64,000 bases of DNA from Syntrophothermus lipocalidus DSM 12680 (GTDB lineage Bacteria; Bacillota; Syntrophomonadia; Syntrophomonadales; Syntrophothermaceae): positions 62,001 through 126,000 of the forward strand of contig NC_014220.1 in assembly GCF_000092405.1 (NCBI RefSeq). The letters are read 5' to 3'. The position numbers and the translations under genes were made by a program. The notes below the pieces were generated by a model. The model saw nothing but the letters and a program-made list of their open reading frames with translations. It was not told the DNA's origin and searched no databases. Positions 24,990 to 34,167 of the stretch are shown here, one piece after another; the first letter of the stretch is position 1, and each line of letters begins with the position of its first letter.

Positions 24990-27017
24990 ATGAAGAAGTG
25001 GAGGGTTGATTTTAACGAGTCTCTTCATCCCGAACCTTGGCGGGATTTTTACGCCCGCTATTTTCCTGAACTGGACAGGATGGACATAAAAGAGGACGGC
25101 TTCACCGTCCAGTCCCTAAAGTGCTTAAACCACGACGACAGGAAGCCTTCCGCGACGGTCAACGTCAAGTCGGGCTTTTACGTCTGCCATGTATGCGGGA
25201 GCTTTTCGCCGTACCGCTTTTTAGTTGAAATTGCAGGCATTGCGCCGGAAGACGCGAGCTATTTCATAAACGACTACCTCCGCGAGCTTTACGTAAAAGA
25301 CGAACGGACAGGAAGATACATACACGCGTTCCCCCACTACGACCCCAGCCACACCTATATCCCCACACCCGGACAGGAAGAGGAATTTGAAGAGTTTATC
25401 AAAGAAGCAAAAGCGCGCCTGCGCCCGGAACTGCCGATTGTCCAAGAGTACATTACCGCCAGAGGAATCAAGTATGAAATGCTGGAGCGTTTCGAATGGG
25501 GTTATGTCCCCCATGACGAAGATGCAGGACAGGTTGAATGCTTGGTAGTCCCTTTTCGCGTGAGGGGCAAAATCAGGGCTATCAGAGGGAGGGCTTACGA
25601 CGGCAGGAAAGGAGCGGTTAAAAACTCCCGTTTTTCATTGTGGAACCTCGACAGCCTTGAGGGGAAAAGCCAAGCAGTCATAGTCGAGGGAGAAAGCGAC
25701 GCTTTAAGAACTATTCAGGCGCTTGAAGCCTGCGGTGTAGACATCCCTGTAGTTAGCGTGCCGGGCAACAATTTCCGCAAGGAGTGGAAACGGGAATTTG
25801 AAGGCATACGCACCATCTACCTCATCCCGCAGGACGACGACGCCAGCGCCAACTTCGTCAGGTCTGCCCTGGCGGTGCTCGGAGAAGAACGCTGTAAAGT
25901 CGTTGAACTGCCGTGGAAGCGGGGTGATGTCGGCAAAGACATCTGCGAGTGGTTGACCCGCAACGACCATACCGACCAGGAACTGGTAGAGCTAATCCCG
26001 CTTGAGGAGCACCAAGACCGGTTTTCCCGCTACTACAGGGTGGAAGAACTGCTGAAGAGAGAGCCTGCGGAGCCTGACTGGCTGGTAAGAGGGATGATAG
26101 CGAGAGGGCAAAAAATCCTTGTCCAAGGGCCGCCGAAGCAGATGAAGACGTGGTTTGTCCTAAGTTTATTGAAAGCGCTCAGCCGCGGAGAAAACGTCTG
26201 CGGGGTATCGTTCTGGAAAACTACCGTCTCTGGAGTCAAAGCCGTTATGGTGGAGGAAGAGCATTCGACCAACGCTTTAATACAGAGAGTACAGCAGAGC
26301 CTCGCTGGTACATGCAACATCGTCATCCCGCACAGGACAGGTGTAAAACTTCTCCCAAAAAACCCGGAATTTGAAGACCTGCTCAAATTTATTGACGAGT
26401 TCCGGCCTGACCTGCTGGTACTTGACCCACTGAGGAGCTTCTTCGACGGAGACGAAAACGACTCTTCCGTCATGCAGCAGGTATTTGCGCCGCTGAATAT
26501 GCTCCTCCGCAAGTACCCCCACATGGCGGTCGTTGTCGTTGACCATACCGCAAAAAAGCCGTCGGACGTTCTGGTGTATGCCAGCAGGGGGTCTTCAGTC
26601 AAAGGTGCGGAAATGGACGGCGTAATAGACATCCGCAAGTTCCAGAAAGACGAAGATATAGGTGTCGTCGTCACCGGAGAGTTCCGCGACGCTGAGACTG
26701 TAGAGAACTTAAGCTTAAAATTTGAGAATGGGAATTTGGTATACGACGACGGTTTCCGCATCAACATCAAGCTGAAAGACAGCGAAGTGCGCCTGCAGAA
26801 GCTGGCGAAGCTGTTGACACAGAGGAGCTACACGCAGAAAGAGCTAACCGACTTGCTGAAAGTCAGCGACCAGACTGTGAGAAACGACATCAGCAAACTG
26901 AGGGCAGGCGGCTTCACCATTGAGGAAGAAGGGGGACATCAAGGGTCTCCAAAAACGTACACACTTACAAAGACACCCGACGGGTGGAAAGCTGACGACG
27001 AAGACAGCGATGAATAA
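24990..27017 (+). CDS. primase-helicase fusion (CHC2, Toprim, RepA-like ATPase, HTH)
   Basis: A 675-residue replication protein. A CHC2-type zinc finger (C45, H48, C66, C69) is followed by a Toprim domain (IVEGESDA near 231; PQDDDAS near 280). A RepA/AAA_25-type ATPase follows, with the variant P-loop GPPKQMKT at 380-387, a Walker B DLLVLDP near 472 and VVVDHTAKK near 517. A C-terminal HTH (about 605-645) ends the protein. Such fusions initiate replication of plasmids, phages and satellites. RBS GAGGAGG precedes the ATG. It stands alone between two GGTCAAA-bearing regions. Confidence 0.88.
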   Translation: MKKWRVDFNESLHPEPWRDFYARYFPELDRMDIKEDGFTVQSLKCLNHDDRKPSATVNVKSGFYVCHVCGSFSPYRFLVEIAGIAPEDASYFINDYLRELYVKDERTGRYIHAFPHYDPSHTYIPTPGQEEEFEEFIKEAKARLRPELPIVQEYITARGIKYEMLERFEWGYVPHDEDAGQVECLVVPFRVRGKIRAIRGRAYDGRKGAVKNSRFSLWNLDSLEGKSQAVIVEGESDALRTIQALEACGVDIPVVSVPGNNFRKEWKREFEGIRTIYLIPQDDDASANFVRSALAVLGEERCKVVELPWKRGDVGKDICEWLTRNDHTDQELVELIPLEEHQDRFSRYYRVEELLKREPAEPDWLVRGMIARGQKILVQGPPKQMKTWFVLSLLKALSRGENVCGVSFWKTTVSGVKAVMVEEEHSTNALIQRVQQSLAGTCNIVIPHRTGVKLLPKNPEFEDLLKFIDEFRPDLLVLDPLRSFFDGDENDSSVMQQVFAPLNMLLRKYPHMAVVVVDHTAKKPSDVLVYASRGSSVKGAEMDGVIDIRKFQKDEDIGVVVTGEFRDAETVENLSLKFENGNLVYDDGFRINIKLKDSEVRLQKLAKLLTQRSYTQKELTDLLKVSDQTVRNDISKLRAGGFTIEEEGGHQGSPKTYTLTKTPDGWKADDEDSDE

Positions 27018-27033
27018 AACAGATACTGCCGAA

Positions 27034-27086
27034 GGTCAAAATGTCAAAACCGCTATATATATTTTTGAGCTTTGACCTTGGTCAAA
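27034..27086. promoter_or_regulatory. GGTCAAA motif and perfect palindrome after the primase gene
   Basis: GGTCAAA at 27034-27040, a TGTCAAAA at 27042, and a perfect 16-base palindrome TTTGACC-TT-GGTCAAA (27071-27086). TTTGAGC words follow near 27205 and 27215. The motif matches those upstream of the primase gene, suggesting iterons or an autorepressor site. Confidence 0.55.
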
Positions 27087-27278
27087 TACGGGTTCGTCTG
27101 AAGCCGCTGAAGCGGGACCGCGTTGTAGACGACGGTTCCACGCTCGCAGGGCTTCAGCAAACCTTACCCGGCGGTTTGAGGCAGTAAGCCCCAAACAAGA
27201 ATTATTACCAAACTTTGAGCTTTGAGCTTGATTGTTTGATAACTCTTTCCGATAAATAACCAAAGGAGGTTGGCGCAG

Positions 27279-27557
27279 TTGACTGTTCTCCAAAAAGAGG
27301 TTGCACAGCCGCAGGTGGTTGTCCAATCTGACGGGCGCGTTAATATACCCAAAAAGGAAGACGGCAGCGTCTGGACGCTGGAAGAACTGAGGGACAAAAT
27401 GAAGTGGAGCCGCTGGCCGATGTTCGATGAACTTGAGCCGCTTTTCCGCAGATGGTGGGAACTTCGCTACAAAAACAGATTCCACCGCTACTGGACAGTT
27501 GAGGAACTAATGGAGATGAAGGACATCCAGCAGTTTTTGGGGTTGGAGAGTAGTTAA
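27279..27557 (+). CDS. hypothetical protein, Trp-rich
   Basis: The TTG at 27279 is preferred because AAAGGAGG ends nine bases upstream; an in-frame TTG at 27270 touches the ribosome site. The protein has 92 residues, with two similar blocks (SVWTLEELRDKMKW and RYWTVEELMEMKD) that look like two copies of a short helical motif. No family is recognised. It lies downstream of the primase gene and is probably part of the same element. Confidence 0.55.
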   Translation: MTVLQKEVAQPQVVVQSDGRVNIPKKEDGSVWTLEELRDKMKWSRWPMFDELEPLFRRWWELRYKNRFHRYWTVEELMEMKDIQQFLGLESS

Positions 27558-27666
27558 TTCATATATTCAGTGAGGCAGTTTTATTTCCTTTAGATGTATA
27601 ATTTACCTTTATGATTGTATTAGCAGGTTATGAAATTAGTCAGATAACTTGTTGAGGAGGGAAGCA

Positions 27667-28407
27667 ATGTTTTATAATGACCCATTAGAAATAAGTGCTG
27701 ATGTATGGATTGAATTACTTACAGATAGAGAAGTTACTACAGAACCTGACTTAATTATTCTAAAGATTATGTATGAGAGTAAAAACCATGAGATAAGAGC
27801 ATCTGAGATAGCATCAAGGTTAAACATACTACATCATGGGCCAATTAACTTGCAGATAAGCAGATTTAGCAAACGTGTAATTCGTAAAACAGGAGCCCAG
27901 CCACCCTTAAGAAGAAACGGAAAACCTCGATGGTGGCACGTTCCTTTTTTAGGATACGAAAAAGCAGGAAGATTCCCTTGGATTATGCGTCCTGAACTGG
28001 TAATTGCCTTTGAAGAAGTTTTTGGTCAAAGTGATACTGAGTTCGTTTGTTCTGGAGAGATTACTATTGAAGATACCTCGTCTCTGTCCGAGGGTACAGT
28101 AAGACAAGTTTTTGTTAACCGTTATGAAAGAAGTAGACATGCAAGAAGGATATGTATCGCTCATTATGGTAGCAGGTGTGTTGTCTGTGGTTTTGATTTC
28201 GAGAAGATATATGGACCAATAGGTAAGGATAAAATTCACATACACCATCTCATACCCTTATCTGAGATACAAAAAGAATATGAAGTTGACCCTATACGAG
28301 ATTTACGTCCAGTATGTCCCAATTGTCATCTTATAATTCACAGCAAGAGAGAACCTTTCACCATTGAAGAGGTAAGAAAAATGATTACTATGACCCGTAA
28401 CGGTTAA
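27667..28407 (+). CDS. HNH endonuclease (McrA-like)
   Basis: From ATG 27667 (RBS GAGGAGGG) the protein has 246 residues. The C-terminal part is a zinc-bound HNH nuclease: CVVCGFDF near 175, IHIHHLIPLSEI near 195 and PVCPNCHLIIH near 220. The N-terminal ~130 residues, with a LNILHHGPINLQISRFSKRV segment, are probably a DNA- or modification-sensing domain. HNH proteins of this build are often modification-dependent restriction enzymes. Codon use is more AT-rich than that of the primase gene, which suggests separate acquisition. Confidence 0.8.
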   Translation: MFYNDPLEISADVWIELLTDREVTTEPDLIILKIMYESKNHEIRASEIASRLNILHHGPINLQISRFSKRVIRKTGAQPPLRRNGKPRWWHVPFLGYEKAGRFPWIMRPELVIAFEEVFGQSDTEFVCSGEITIEDTSSLSEGTVRQVFVNRYERSRHARRICIAHYGSRCVVCGFDFEKIYGPIGKDKIHIHHLIPLSEIQKEYEVDPIRDLRPVCPNCHLIIHSKREPFTIEEVRKMITMTRNG

Positions 28408-28418
28408 TAATTATTTGC

Positions 28419-28470
28419 ATGAAGCCACCTTCGGTTTACTTTACCGAATAACACGAAAAAACGGCTTCAT
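28419..28470 (+). terminator. nested hairpin after the HNH gene
   Basis: An outer stem ATGAAGCC / GGCTTCAT (28419-28426 with 28463-28470) encloses an inner stem TTCGGT / ACCGAA (28430-28435 with 28443-28448). There is no long T-run, so it may terminate poorly or mark an element end. Confidence 0.4.
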
Positions 28471-28739
28471 CCAGCCGTCCTTACTGTGTTAACGATATAC
28501 AACTGTCAGCAGGAGGTTTACCCAAATTCGATAACAATTATGAAAGGCAACCAATCTAAATTAAAGCGATTCCTAAATACTGAAGGAAGTTTAATTTCAC
28601 AAACTTTCGCTGCCAAACTTTTGCCTCCGGCCAAAACAAAGGGAGCATAATTGCTCTCTCTTTTATTAACAAATTATACATAAACCAACTTCTTATTATA
28701 TTTACGGAAGGAACTAGATGACCAAAAGCTGATGAGTTA

Positions 28740-30110
28740 GGTCTGTATAATTGTGTAAAAATAGTGAGCCAAGGCAAGGCTCCCGGTAAAATGGTATTGA
28801 GCAAAAAACCAAAACCGAAGAGGTGCCTTGCAATGGCTCAATACCATGTTACCATTGATTCTGAATTATTGCAGCAGCTCTTTTTGTCAGATGCTAAAGA
28901 TGCCGGCATGGCGAGACTGCTTCAATCAGTTTTGAATCAGGTGTTAGAAGCTCAAGCCACCGAGCAACTGCGAGCAGAGCCGTACGAGCGCACAGAGGAA
29001 CGTTTGGGTTACCGTAAACGGGACCTACCCTCACAACCTTACCACCAGGGTAGGAACGATTACCTTAAGGGTTCCAAGGCTCAGAAACGGCAAATTTTCG
29101 ACCGAGTTGTTTTCCCGGTACCAGCGCAGTGAACAGGCTTTTATACTTGCCCTGATGGAGATGGTGGTCAACGGTGTATCTACCCGCAAAGTAACCGAGA
29201 TTACCGAAGAACTGTGCGGTACCAGGATCTCAAAATCACTGGTATCCGAGTTATGTAAACGATTAGACCCTATGCTGACGGCTTGGAACAACCGTCCCTT
29301 AGACGAACAAGAGTATCCTTTTGTTATCGTGGATGCCATAGTGATACGTATCCGGGAAGATAACCGGGTACGTCACCGCAGTGTCCTAATCGCCGTAGGA
29401 ATCGGGGAAACCGGGCAAAGAGAAGTTCTAGGTATAAGAATTGGTGACAGCGAATCTGAAGACAGTTGGAGCGATTTCTTTGCCTGGCTTAAAGAGCGCG
29501 GCCTATCCGGCGTAGACTTAGTGGTATCTGACCAGCACGGCGGCTTAGTTAAGGCCATTAGAAAGCATTTTCAAGGTGCATCGTGGCAGAGGTGTCAGAC
29601 CCACTTTATGCGTAATATCCTCGATGTCACCCCCAGTTCTTGCCGGGATGAAGTCAAGGCCAGGGTAAGAGCCATTCTGGATTCGCCTGATATGGAGACT
29701 GCTCGTTCGTTGCTCGCAAAGACCATAGACACCTTCGAAAAAAAGGCTCCCCGGGCCATGAAAATACTAGAAACCGGATTCGAAGATGCGTTGGCTGTCC
29801 TGGCTTTACCAGAAAAGTACCGCAAGCGTTTGAGAACCACGAATGGCTTAGAAAGACTTAACGAAGAAATACGGCGCCGGGAAAGAGTAATCCGCATATT
29901 TCCCAACCGAGAATCCTCTCTAAGGCTTATCGGAGCAGTGCTCCTCGAGACTGACAACAAATGGGTGCAGGGTCGCCGCTACCTGGACATGAATGATTAC
30001 CTTGAATGGCGCAAACAACAGGTCCGTAATGTTACCGCTATACGCCAAGTATCATGAGTATTGGCTACATACCATTTTGCCGGATGTGTTCACACATGAT
30101 TCAGGACTTG
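28740..30110 (+). mobile_element. IS256-family insertion sequence, copy 2 (degenerate)
   Basis: The left end begins GGTCTGTATAATTGTG and the right end, on the other strand, reads AAGTCCTGAATCATGTG; both share an internal CCGGnAAAATGGTAT box (near 28787 and 30075). The transposase gene inside is frameshifted. The protein differs strongly from copy 1, so this is a different IS256-group member. The outer ends are given to within a few bases; no target duplication was confirmed. Confidence 0.75.
28833..30057 (+). pseudogene. IS256-family (mutator-type) transposase, single frameshift
   Basis: It starts at ATG 28833 (MAQYHVTIDSELLQQLFL). A one-base change near 29017 breaks the frame: the true continuation NGTYPHNLTTRVGTITLRV is in another frame up to the in-frame ATG-less join at about 29107. 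From there 316 residues hold the DDE core (VIVDAIVIRIRED, VVSDQHGGLVKAI, CQTHFMRNIL, TTNGLERLNEEIRRRERV). One base repair would restore a transposase of about 405 residues, so decay is recent. Confidence 0.85.
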
Positions 30111-30207
30111 ACCCACCCCGCGGGCATATTATTTAATCGGGAATGCTTACATATGGAAAGGAGCTAAGTATAGGAAAAATGCTAAAGAAAGAGCTAACAG
30201 CACGACG

Positions 30208-30369
30208 GATCCCAACCAGGTCTGGGAGATGAACATGACTAAGACCTAGGCAGTCGATGCTATAAAGAATTACATAGAGTTTTACAGGCATGAACGGATT
30301 CACTTAGCATTGGATTATCTCACCCGGGCCGAGTATTACCAACTAGGTACTCTAAGAAAAGTTGCCTAA
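30208..30369 (+). pseudogene. IS3-family OrfB remnant
   Basis: In one frame the sequence reads NQVWEMNMTKT, a stop, and then NYIEFYRHERIHLALDYLTRAEYY and a terminal stop. These are the first residues of the integrase core and the C-terminal signature of IS3-type OrfB (FYRHERIHLAL). The roughly 100 residues between them are deleted. Confidence 0.65.
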
Positions 30370-30756
30370 CCGTATTAACAAAACGGTGAGCAGTACTGAA
30401 GGATAAACAGGAAAAATGACAAAAACAAAGAATATACGAAAGCTTGCATCGAAATGCATTAAAGATGAAAAGACCACAGCTTTTGTCTAGGCGCATTTTA
30501 GGCTCGTGGCGGCAGTTCTTGCAGCCGTAACTATGAGGCCAGAAAGTTAATTGGTGCCTACGCGAAGATGACGCTGCGTGGTGCCAGTAACAATAGCACT
30601 TCTACAAGCTCGCTGATGATGAACTTTGGCGAATCGATAGCGTTCGGTGGTCCTACAGTTTGATACCACAGACGGGTAACCAGATGGTGGCCATGCTGAC
30701 GGAGGCCGGGGAGTAGGTTTAAAAACAAGCAACATCGTGTCGAGAGGAGGTTACAC
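30370..30756. other. no gene seen
   Basis: About 390 bases upstream of the DUF262 gene. No coding pattern, clear promoter or repeat was identified. Confidence 0.4.
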
Positions 30757-32550
30757 GTGCCTACCCAGCGTTATTCTGTTACTCAACCGCACATCGAAAC
30801 CCTGTTTGCGTGGATTAAGTCTGGCGAGATAGCCATTCCAGAAATACAGCGGCCGTTCGTATGGGTTCCTGTGAAAGTACGAAACTTGTTGGATTCTCTG
30901 TACAACGGTTATCCCGTCGGTTACCTCATAGCGTGGCGAAACCCGGACGTTAAACTGAAGGACGGTACCTTATCGTCTGGCAAACGTATTCTTATCGATG
31001 GACAGCAGAGGGTCACGGCACTAATGGCAGCTCTACTGGGACAAGAGGTAGTCAACAAGGATTACCGGAAGGTACGGATACGAATTGCCTTTCACCCGGC
31101 AGAGGAAAGATTCGAGGTCCTGAATTCTGCGATCGCCAAAGATGCGGCGTGGATTCCTGACATAGCAGCCGTCTTTGATCCCCACACAAGTATATTCGGT
31201 CTTGTCAATACCTATTGCGACAAAAACCCAGGTACTGATAAGGATGAGATATTCCGCAGCATCGAGAGACTGCGCGGTATTACGAGCAACCAAATAGGCC
31301 TGATTGAGCTAGACTCCGATCTGGACATCGAAACCGTTACCGAGATATTTATACGGGTTAACTCTGAGGGGGTGCCTCTGGGCCAAGCTGACTTTGCGAT
31401 GTCGAAGATCGCTGTGAACGAAACTTACGGTGGGTCCCTGCTCCGCAAGGCCATCGACTATTTCTGTCATCTCGCTCGCGCCCCCGAGTTTTACGGGATG
31501 GTCGAGAAAGACAAAGAATTTGCTGCCAGCGAGTATTTTACCCAGATGGTTTGGTTGCGCCATGAGAACGATGATATTTATGATCCTTCGTATGCCGATA
31601 TGCTGCGAGTGGCTTTTACGACCGAGTTTAAGCGCGGCCGACTGGAAGACCTGGTAGCGCTGTTATCTGGTCGGAATTTCGAAACCAAGCAGTATGAGGA
31701 GCGCATTGTGGAGGATTCCTTCGAACGTTTAAAAAAAGGCGTAAAAAGCTTTATGAAAGAGACGAATTTTAAGAACTTCGTCATGATAATACGCTCTGCC
31801 GGGTTTGTGGATGCCTCTATGATTGGCTCACAGAACGCCCTTAATTTTGCCTACATCTTATACCTGACGCTGCTTGATATGGGAATGCCTAAAGCAGACA
31901 TCGAGCGCTACGTCCGGCGCTGGTTTGTTATGTCTATCCTTACTGGGCGCTATTCGGGATCCCCTGAGACTACGTTTGACCACGATATTCGCCAGATCCA
32001 TGCCCAAGGCATCGCGTCATACGCCGACAACCTGATTCGAGGAGAACTTTCAGACGCTTTTTGGGATGTCTCACTTCCCCAAGCCATGGATACTTCTTCA
32101 GCATCTAGCCCTTATTTCCGTTTGTTCCTAGCTGCTCAGGTAAAAATGAACGACCTTGGCTTTCTTTCGCGAGACATAACTGTGCAGGACCTGATCAAAG
32201 TGAAGTCGGATGTGCATCATGTTTTTCCTCGCGAATACTTGAAGCAGCAAGGGTTTACTCGCGGGCAGTACAACCAGATCGCCAACTACGTCGTTACCCA
32301 AAGTGAAATCAACATAGCAATCGGCAAGAAGGAGCCGAGAGTGTACTTCGAACAGCTGCTGAAACAGTGTCAGGGCGGGCCCAGACTTTACGGCAACATA
32401 ACCGACCTTGATACCCTGCGAGAAAACCTCCGCATGCATTGCATCCCGGACGGCGTCGAGCACATGACGGTGAAAGACTACCCGGATTTTCTGACAGAAC
32501 GTCGCCGGCTAATGGCTCAGAAGATTAGGGCCTACTTTGAGGCGCTGTGA
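30757..32550 (+). CDS. DUF262 (GmrSD-like) protein, candidate modification-dependent restriction factor
   Basis: A 597-residue protein. The N-terminal DUF262 domain has [10 protein letters not shown] at 27-36 and the nucleotide-binding DGQQRVTAL near 81-89, a ParB-like fold. The middle is helical. The C-terminus has an HNH-like segment ([11 protein letters not shown] near 485, then [18 protein letters not shown]), a DUF1524-type nuclease site. This resembles a single-chain GmrSD type IV system, which hydrolyses nucleotide and cuts modified phage DNA. RBS GAGGAGG precedes the GTG. It stands alone in the accessory region. Confidence 0.82.
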   Translation: MPTQRYSVTQPHIETLFAWIKSGEIAIPEIQRPFVWVPVKVRNLLDSLYNGYPVGYLIAWRNPDVKLKDGTLSSGKRILIDGQQRVTALMAALLGQEVVNKDYRKVRIRIAFHPAEERFEVLNSAIAKDAAWIPDIAAVFDPHTSIFGLVNTYCDKNPGTDKDEIFRSIERLRGITSNQIGLIELDSDLDIETVTEIFIRVNSEGVPLGQADFAMSKIAVNETYGGSLLRKAIDYFCHLARAPEFYGMVEKDKEFAASEYFTQMVWLRHENDDIYDPSYADMLRVAFTTEFKRGRLEDLVALLSGRNFETKQYEERIVEDSFERLKKGVKSFMKETNFKNFVMIIRSAGFVDASMIGSQNALNFAYILYLTLLDMGMPKADIERYVRRWFVMSILTGRYSGSPETTFDHDIRQIHAQGIASYADNLIRGELSDAFWDVSLPQAMDTSSASSPYFRLFLAAQVKMNDLGFLSRDITVQDLIKVKSDVHHVFPREYLKQQGFTRGQYNQIANYVVTQSEINIAIGKKEPRVYFEQLLKQCQGGPRLYGNITDLDTLRENLRMHCIPDGVEHMTVKDYPDFLTERRRLMAQKIRAYFEAL

Positions 32551-32829
32551 GCAGGGAATCAACACTAGCAATTGAGCCACGAGCTCACGGCGATTGGCCT
32601 GCAAACAGCAGGCACATTGGCTTTTGACCGTCGTTTAGCGACTCGCGAAGCGAGTCTGGACGACACATCTCTCGTAAACGGCTCGATGGCGGAGCTTGTA
32701 GAAGGAGCGCTCGAAGCAGGCAAAGCGGCCGGTCCGGAAATATGGATAAAAAACCAGTTTTGCCGCGCATACCCTGGCCGAAAGGATGATAGTCCGCCGT
32801 TTCTTTCTTCAAAACGAAGGTGTCGAAGA

Positions 32830-33333
32830 ATGGCCTGGAGGTTTCGCAAGAGCATCAAGATAGCCAAGGGGGTTCGCCTGAACCTCTCCAAAGGCGGGAC
32901 TGGGGTGAGCGTGGGAGGGAAAGGCTTCCGGGTCGGAGTGGGACCGCGCGGGGCCTACACCTCGACCAGCATCCTCGGGACCGGGCTCTACAACATAGAA
33001 TACTTCGGAGGGAGTAGGAAGGGGACCAGGAAAGGAGGGAATCGGGCGGAGTCGGCCGTAACTGAAGCTGAAACGTACGCGGGTGCCCTGCCTCCAGAGC
33101 TTGCCTCCGGATCCGCTTCGACCGCCCTCGGGTGTCTTTGGGTGGTGGCGTCCGTGGTGCTCCTTTTTGTGTGGTGGCCTGCCGGGCTCGCTGGTCTTGC
33201 GGTTTTTGCGGTGTGGGCAGTGAGATCTCTCAATGCGCCCGCAGCGGAGGCCAGGGCCTGGTACCTCAAGGGCAGGGAAGCGATGGATAAAGGAGAATGG
33301 CAGCAGGCCCTGGAAGCGTTTCTCAAACGATAA
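32830..33333 (+). CDS. DUF4236 membrane protein, possibly C-terminally truncated
   Basis: The ATG at 32830 is chosen because the protein then begins MAWRFRKSIKIAKGVRLNLS, the start of DUF4236. The domain (about 1-55) ends in TSILGTGLYN. A linker, one or two membrane segments (about 98-130) and the start of a TPR-like helix pair (ARAWYLKGREAMDKGEWQQALEAF) follow before an early stop. Relatives continue with further repeats, so a deletion or frameshift near 33330 is likely. The ribosome site is weak. Confidence 0.6.
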   Translation: MAWRFRKSIKIAKGVRLNLSKGGTGVSVGGKGFRVGVGPRGAYTSTSILGTGLYNIEYFGGSRKGTRKGGNRAESAVTEAETYAGALPPELASGSASTALGCLWVVASVVLLFVWWPAGLAGLAVFAVWAVRSLNAPAAEARAWYLKGREAMDKGEWQQALEAFLKR

Positions 33334-33624
33334 GCGTGGACTGCGTAATGAAGGCAGCGGGGCTCATCGAAATGATGGGAACCAGGACGCTCCGCCCCAG
33401 GACTGCCGTGAGGAGGAGAAAGAGGCCCCAGAACCCGCCGGAAATAGGAACCTAGAGACACACTCTGTGCCCGCCTGTCACAAGTGGAAGACGGAAATGA
33501 ACGGGGCAGGACCGGTGGAAGCAGAGGACCGAGCTTGGCTCCGAGGCTTGTGGTTGTACATTATCGAGGGTTATGTTATAAAAAGAATTGGAAATCAACC
33601 CCAACTGAAACGGAGGAATAATTC

Positions 33625-34017
33625 ATGAGAGAGGTTTACGAGTTCTTGAAAAAGTGCGGTGTTTATTTTATCGCGACTATGGATGGTGATCAGCCGAGAG
33701 TACGGCCCTTTGGCACGATAGAGATCTTTGAAGATAAGCTCTATATCCAAACCGGCAAGTCCAAAAATGTCTCCAAACAAATGCAAGCAAATCCCAAAAT
33801 CGAGATTTGCGCTTTTAACGGCAAAGAGTGGATTCGTGTAACGGCGACCGTAGTAAGGGACGACAGAATAGAAGCAAAACAGCATATGTTAAATGCATAT
33901 CCAGAACTGCAAAAAATGTATAAAGCAGATGATGATAATACAGAGGTGTTATATCTGAAAGATGCTACGGCCACAATTTACTCATTCACAGCTGATCCCC
34001 GTGTAATCGAGTTTTAA
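33625..34017 (+). CDS. pyridoxamine 5'-phosphate oxidase-like FMN-binding protein
   Basis: A 130-residue split-barrel flavin protein. The PNPOx pattern is visible: FLKKCGVYFIATMDGDQPRVRPFG near 6-29, KLYIQTGKSKNVSKQM near 37, KIEICAFNGKEWIRVTATV near 58. Such small proteins bind FMN or F420; the substrate is unknown. RBS GGAGG precedes the ATG, and a strong terminator closes this single gene. It marks the return to core-like sequence after the accessory region. Confidence 0.85.
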   Translation: MREVYEFLKKCGVYFIATMDGDQPRVRPFGTIEIFEDKLYIQTGKSKNVSKQMQANPKIEICAFNGKEWIRVTATVVRDDRIEAKQHMLNAYPELQKMYKADDDNTEVLYLKDATATIYSFTADPRVIEF

Positions 34018-34030
34018 AGTATGGCATGGC

Positions 34031-34075
34031 AAAAAGGAATCAAGTCGTGTCTAGCGGCTTGATTCCTTTTTAATT
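34031..34075 (+). terminator. strong intrinsic terminator after the PNPOx-like gene
   Basis: A 14-base perfect stem (34031-34044 with 34058-34071) has A-rich and T-rich bases, so it may work in both directions. Confidence 0.85.
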
Positions 34076-34167
34076 GATTGCAAGTGTGCTAAGCCCCTGA
34101 TTGTTACTGCTGCCCTAGGAAGTCCTGAATCGTTTACGGGCTCAAGTTGAGTTTGGCGGTCACAGAT

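Noticed and set aside
32572-32829. Upstream extension of the DUF4236 gene
   Set aside because: The DUF4236 domain normally starts the protein (MAWRF). The upstream 86 codons include a hairpin-forming GACTCGC/GCGAGTC and look non-coding.
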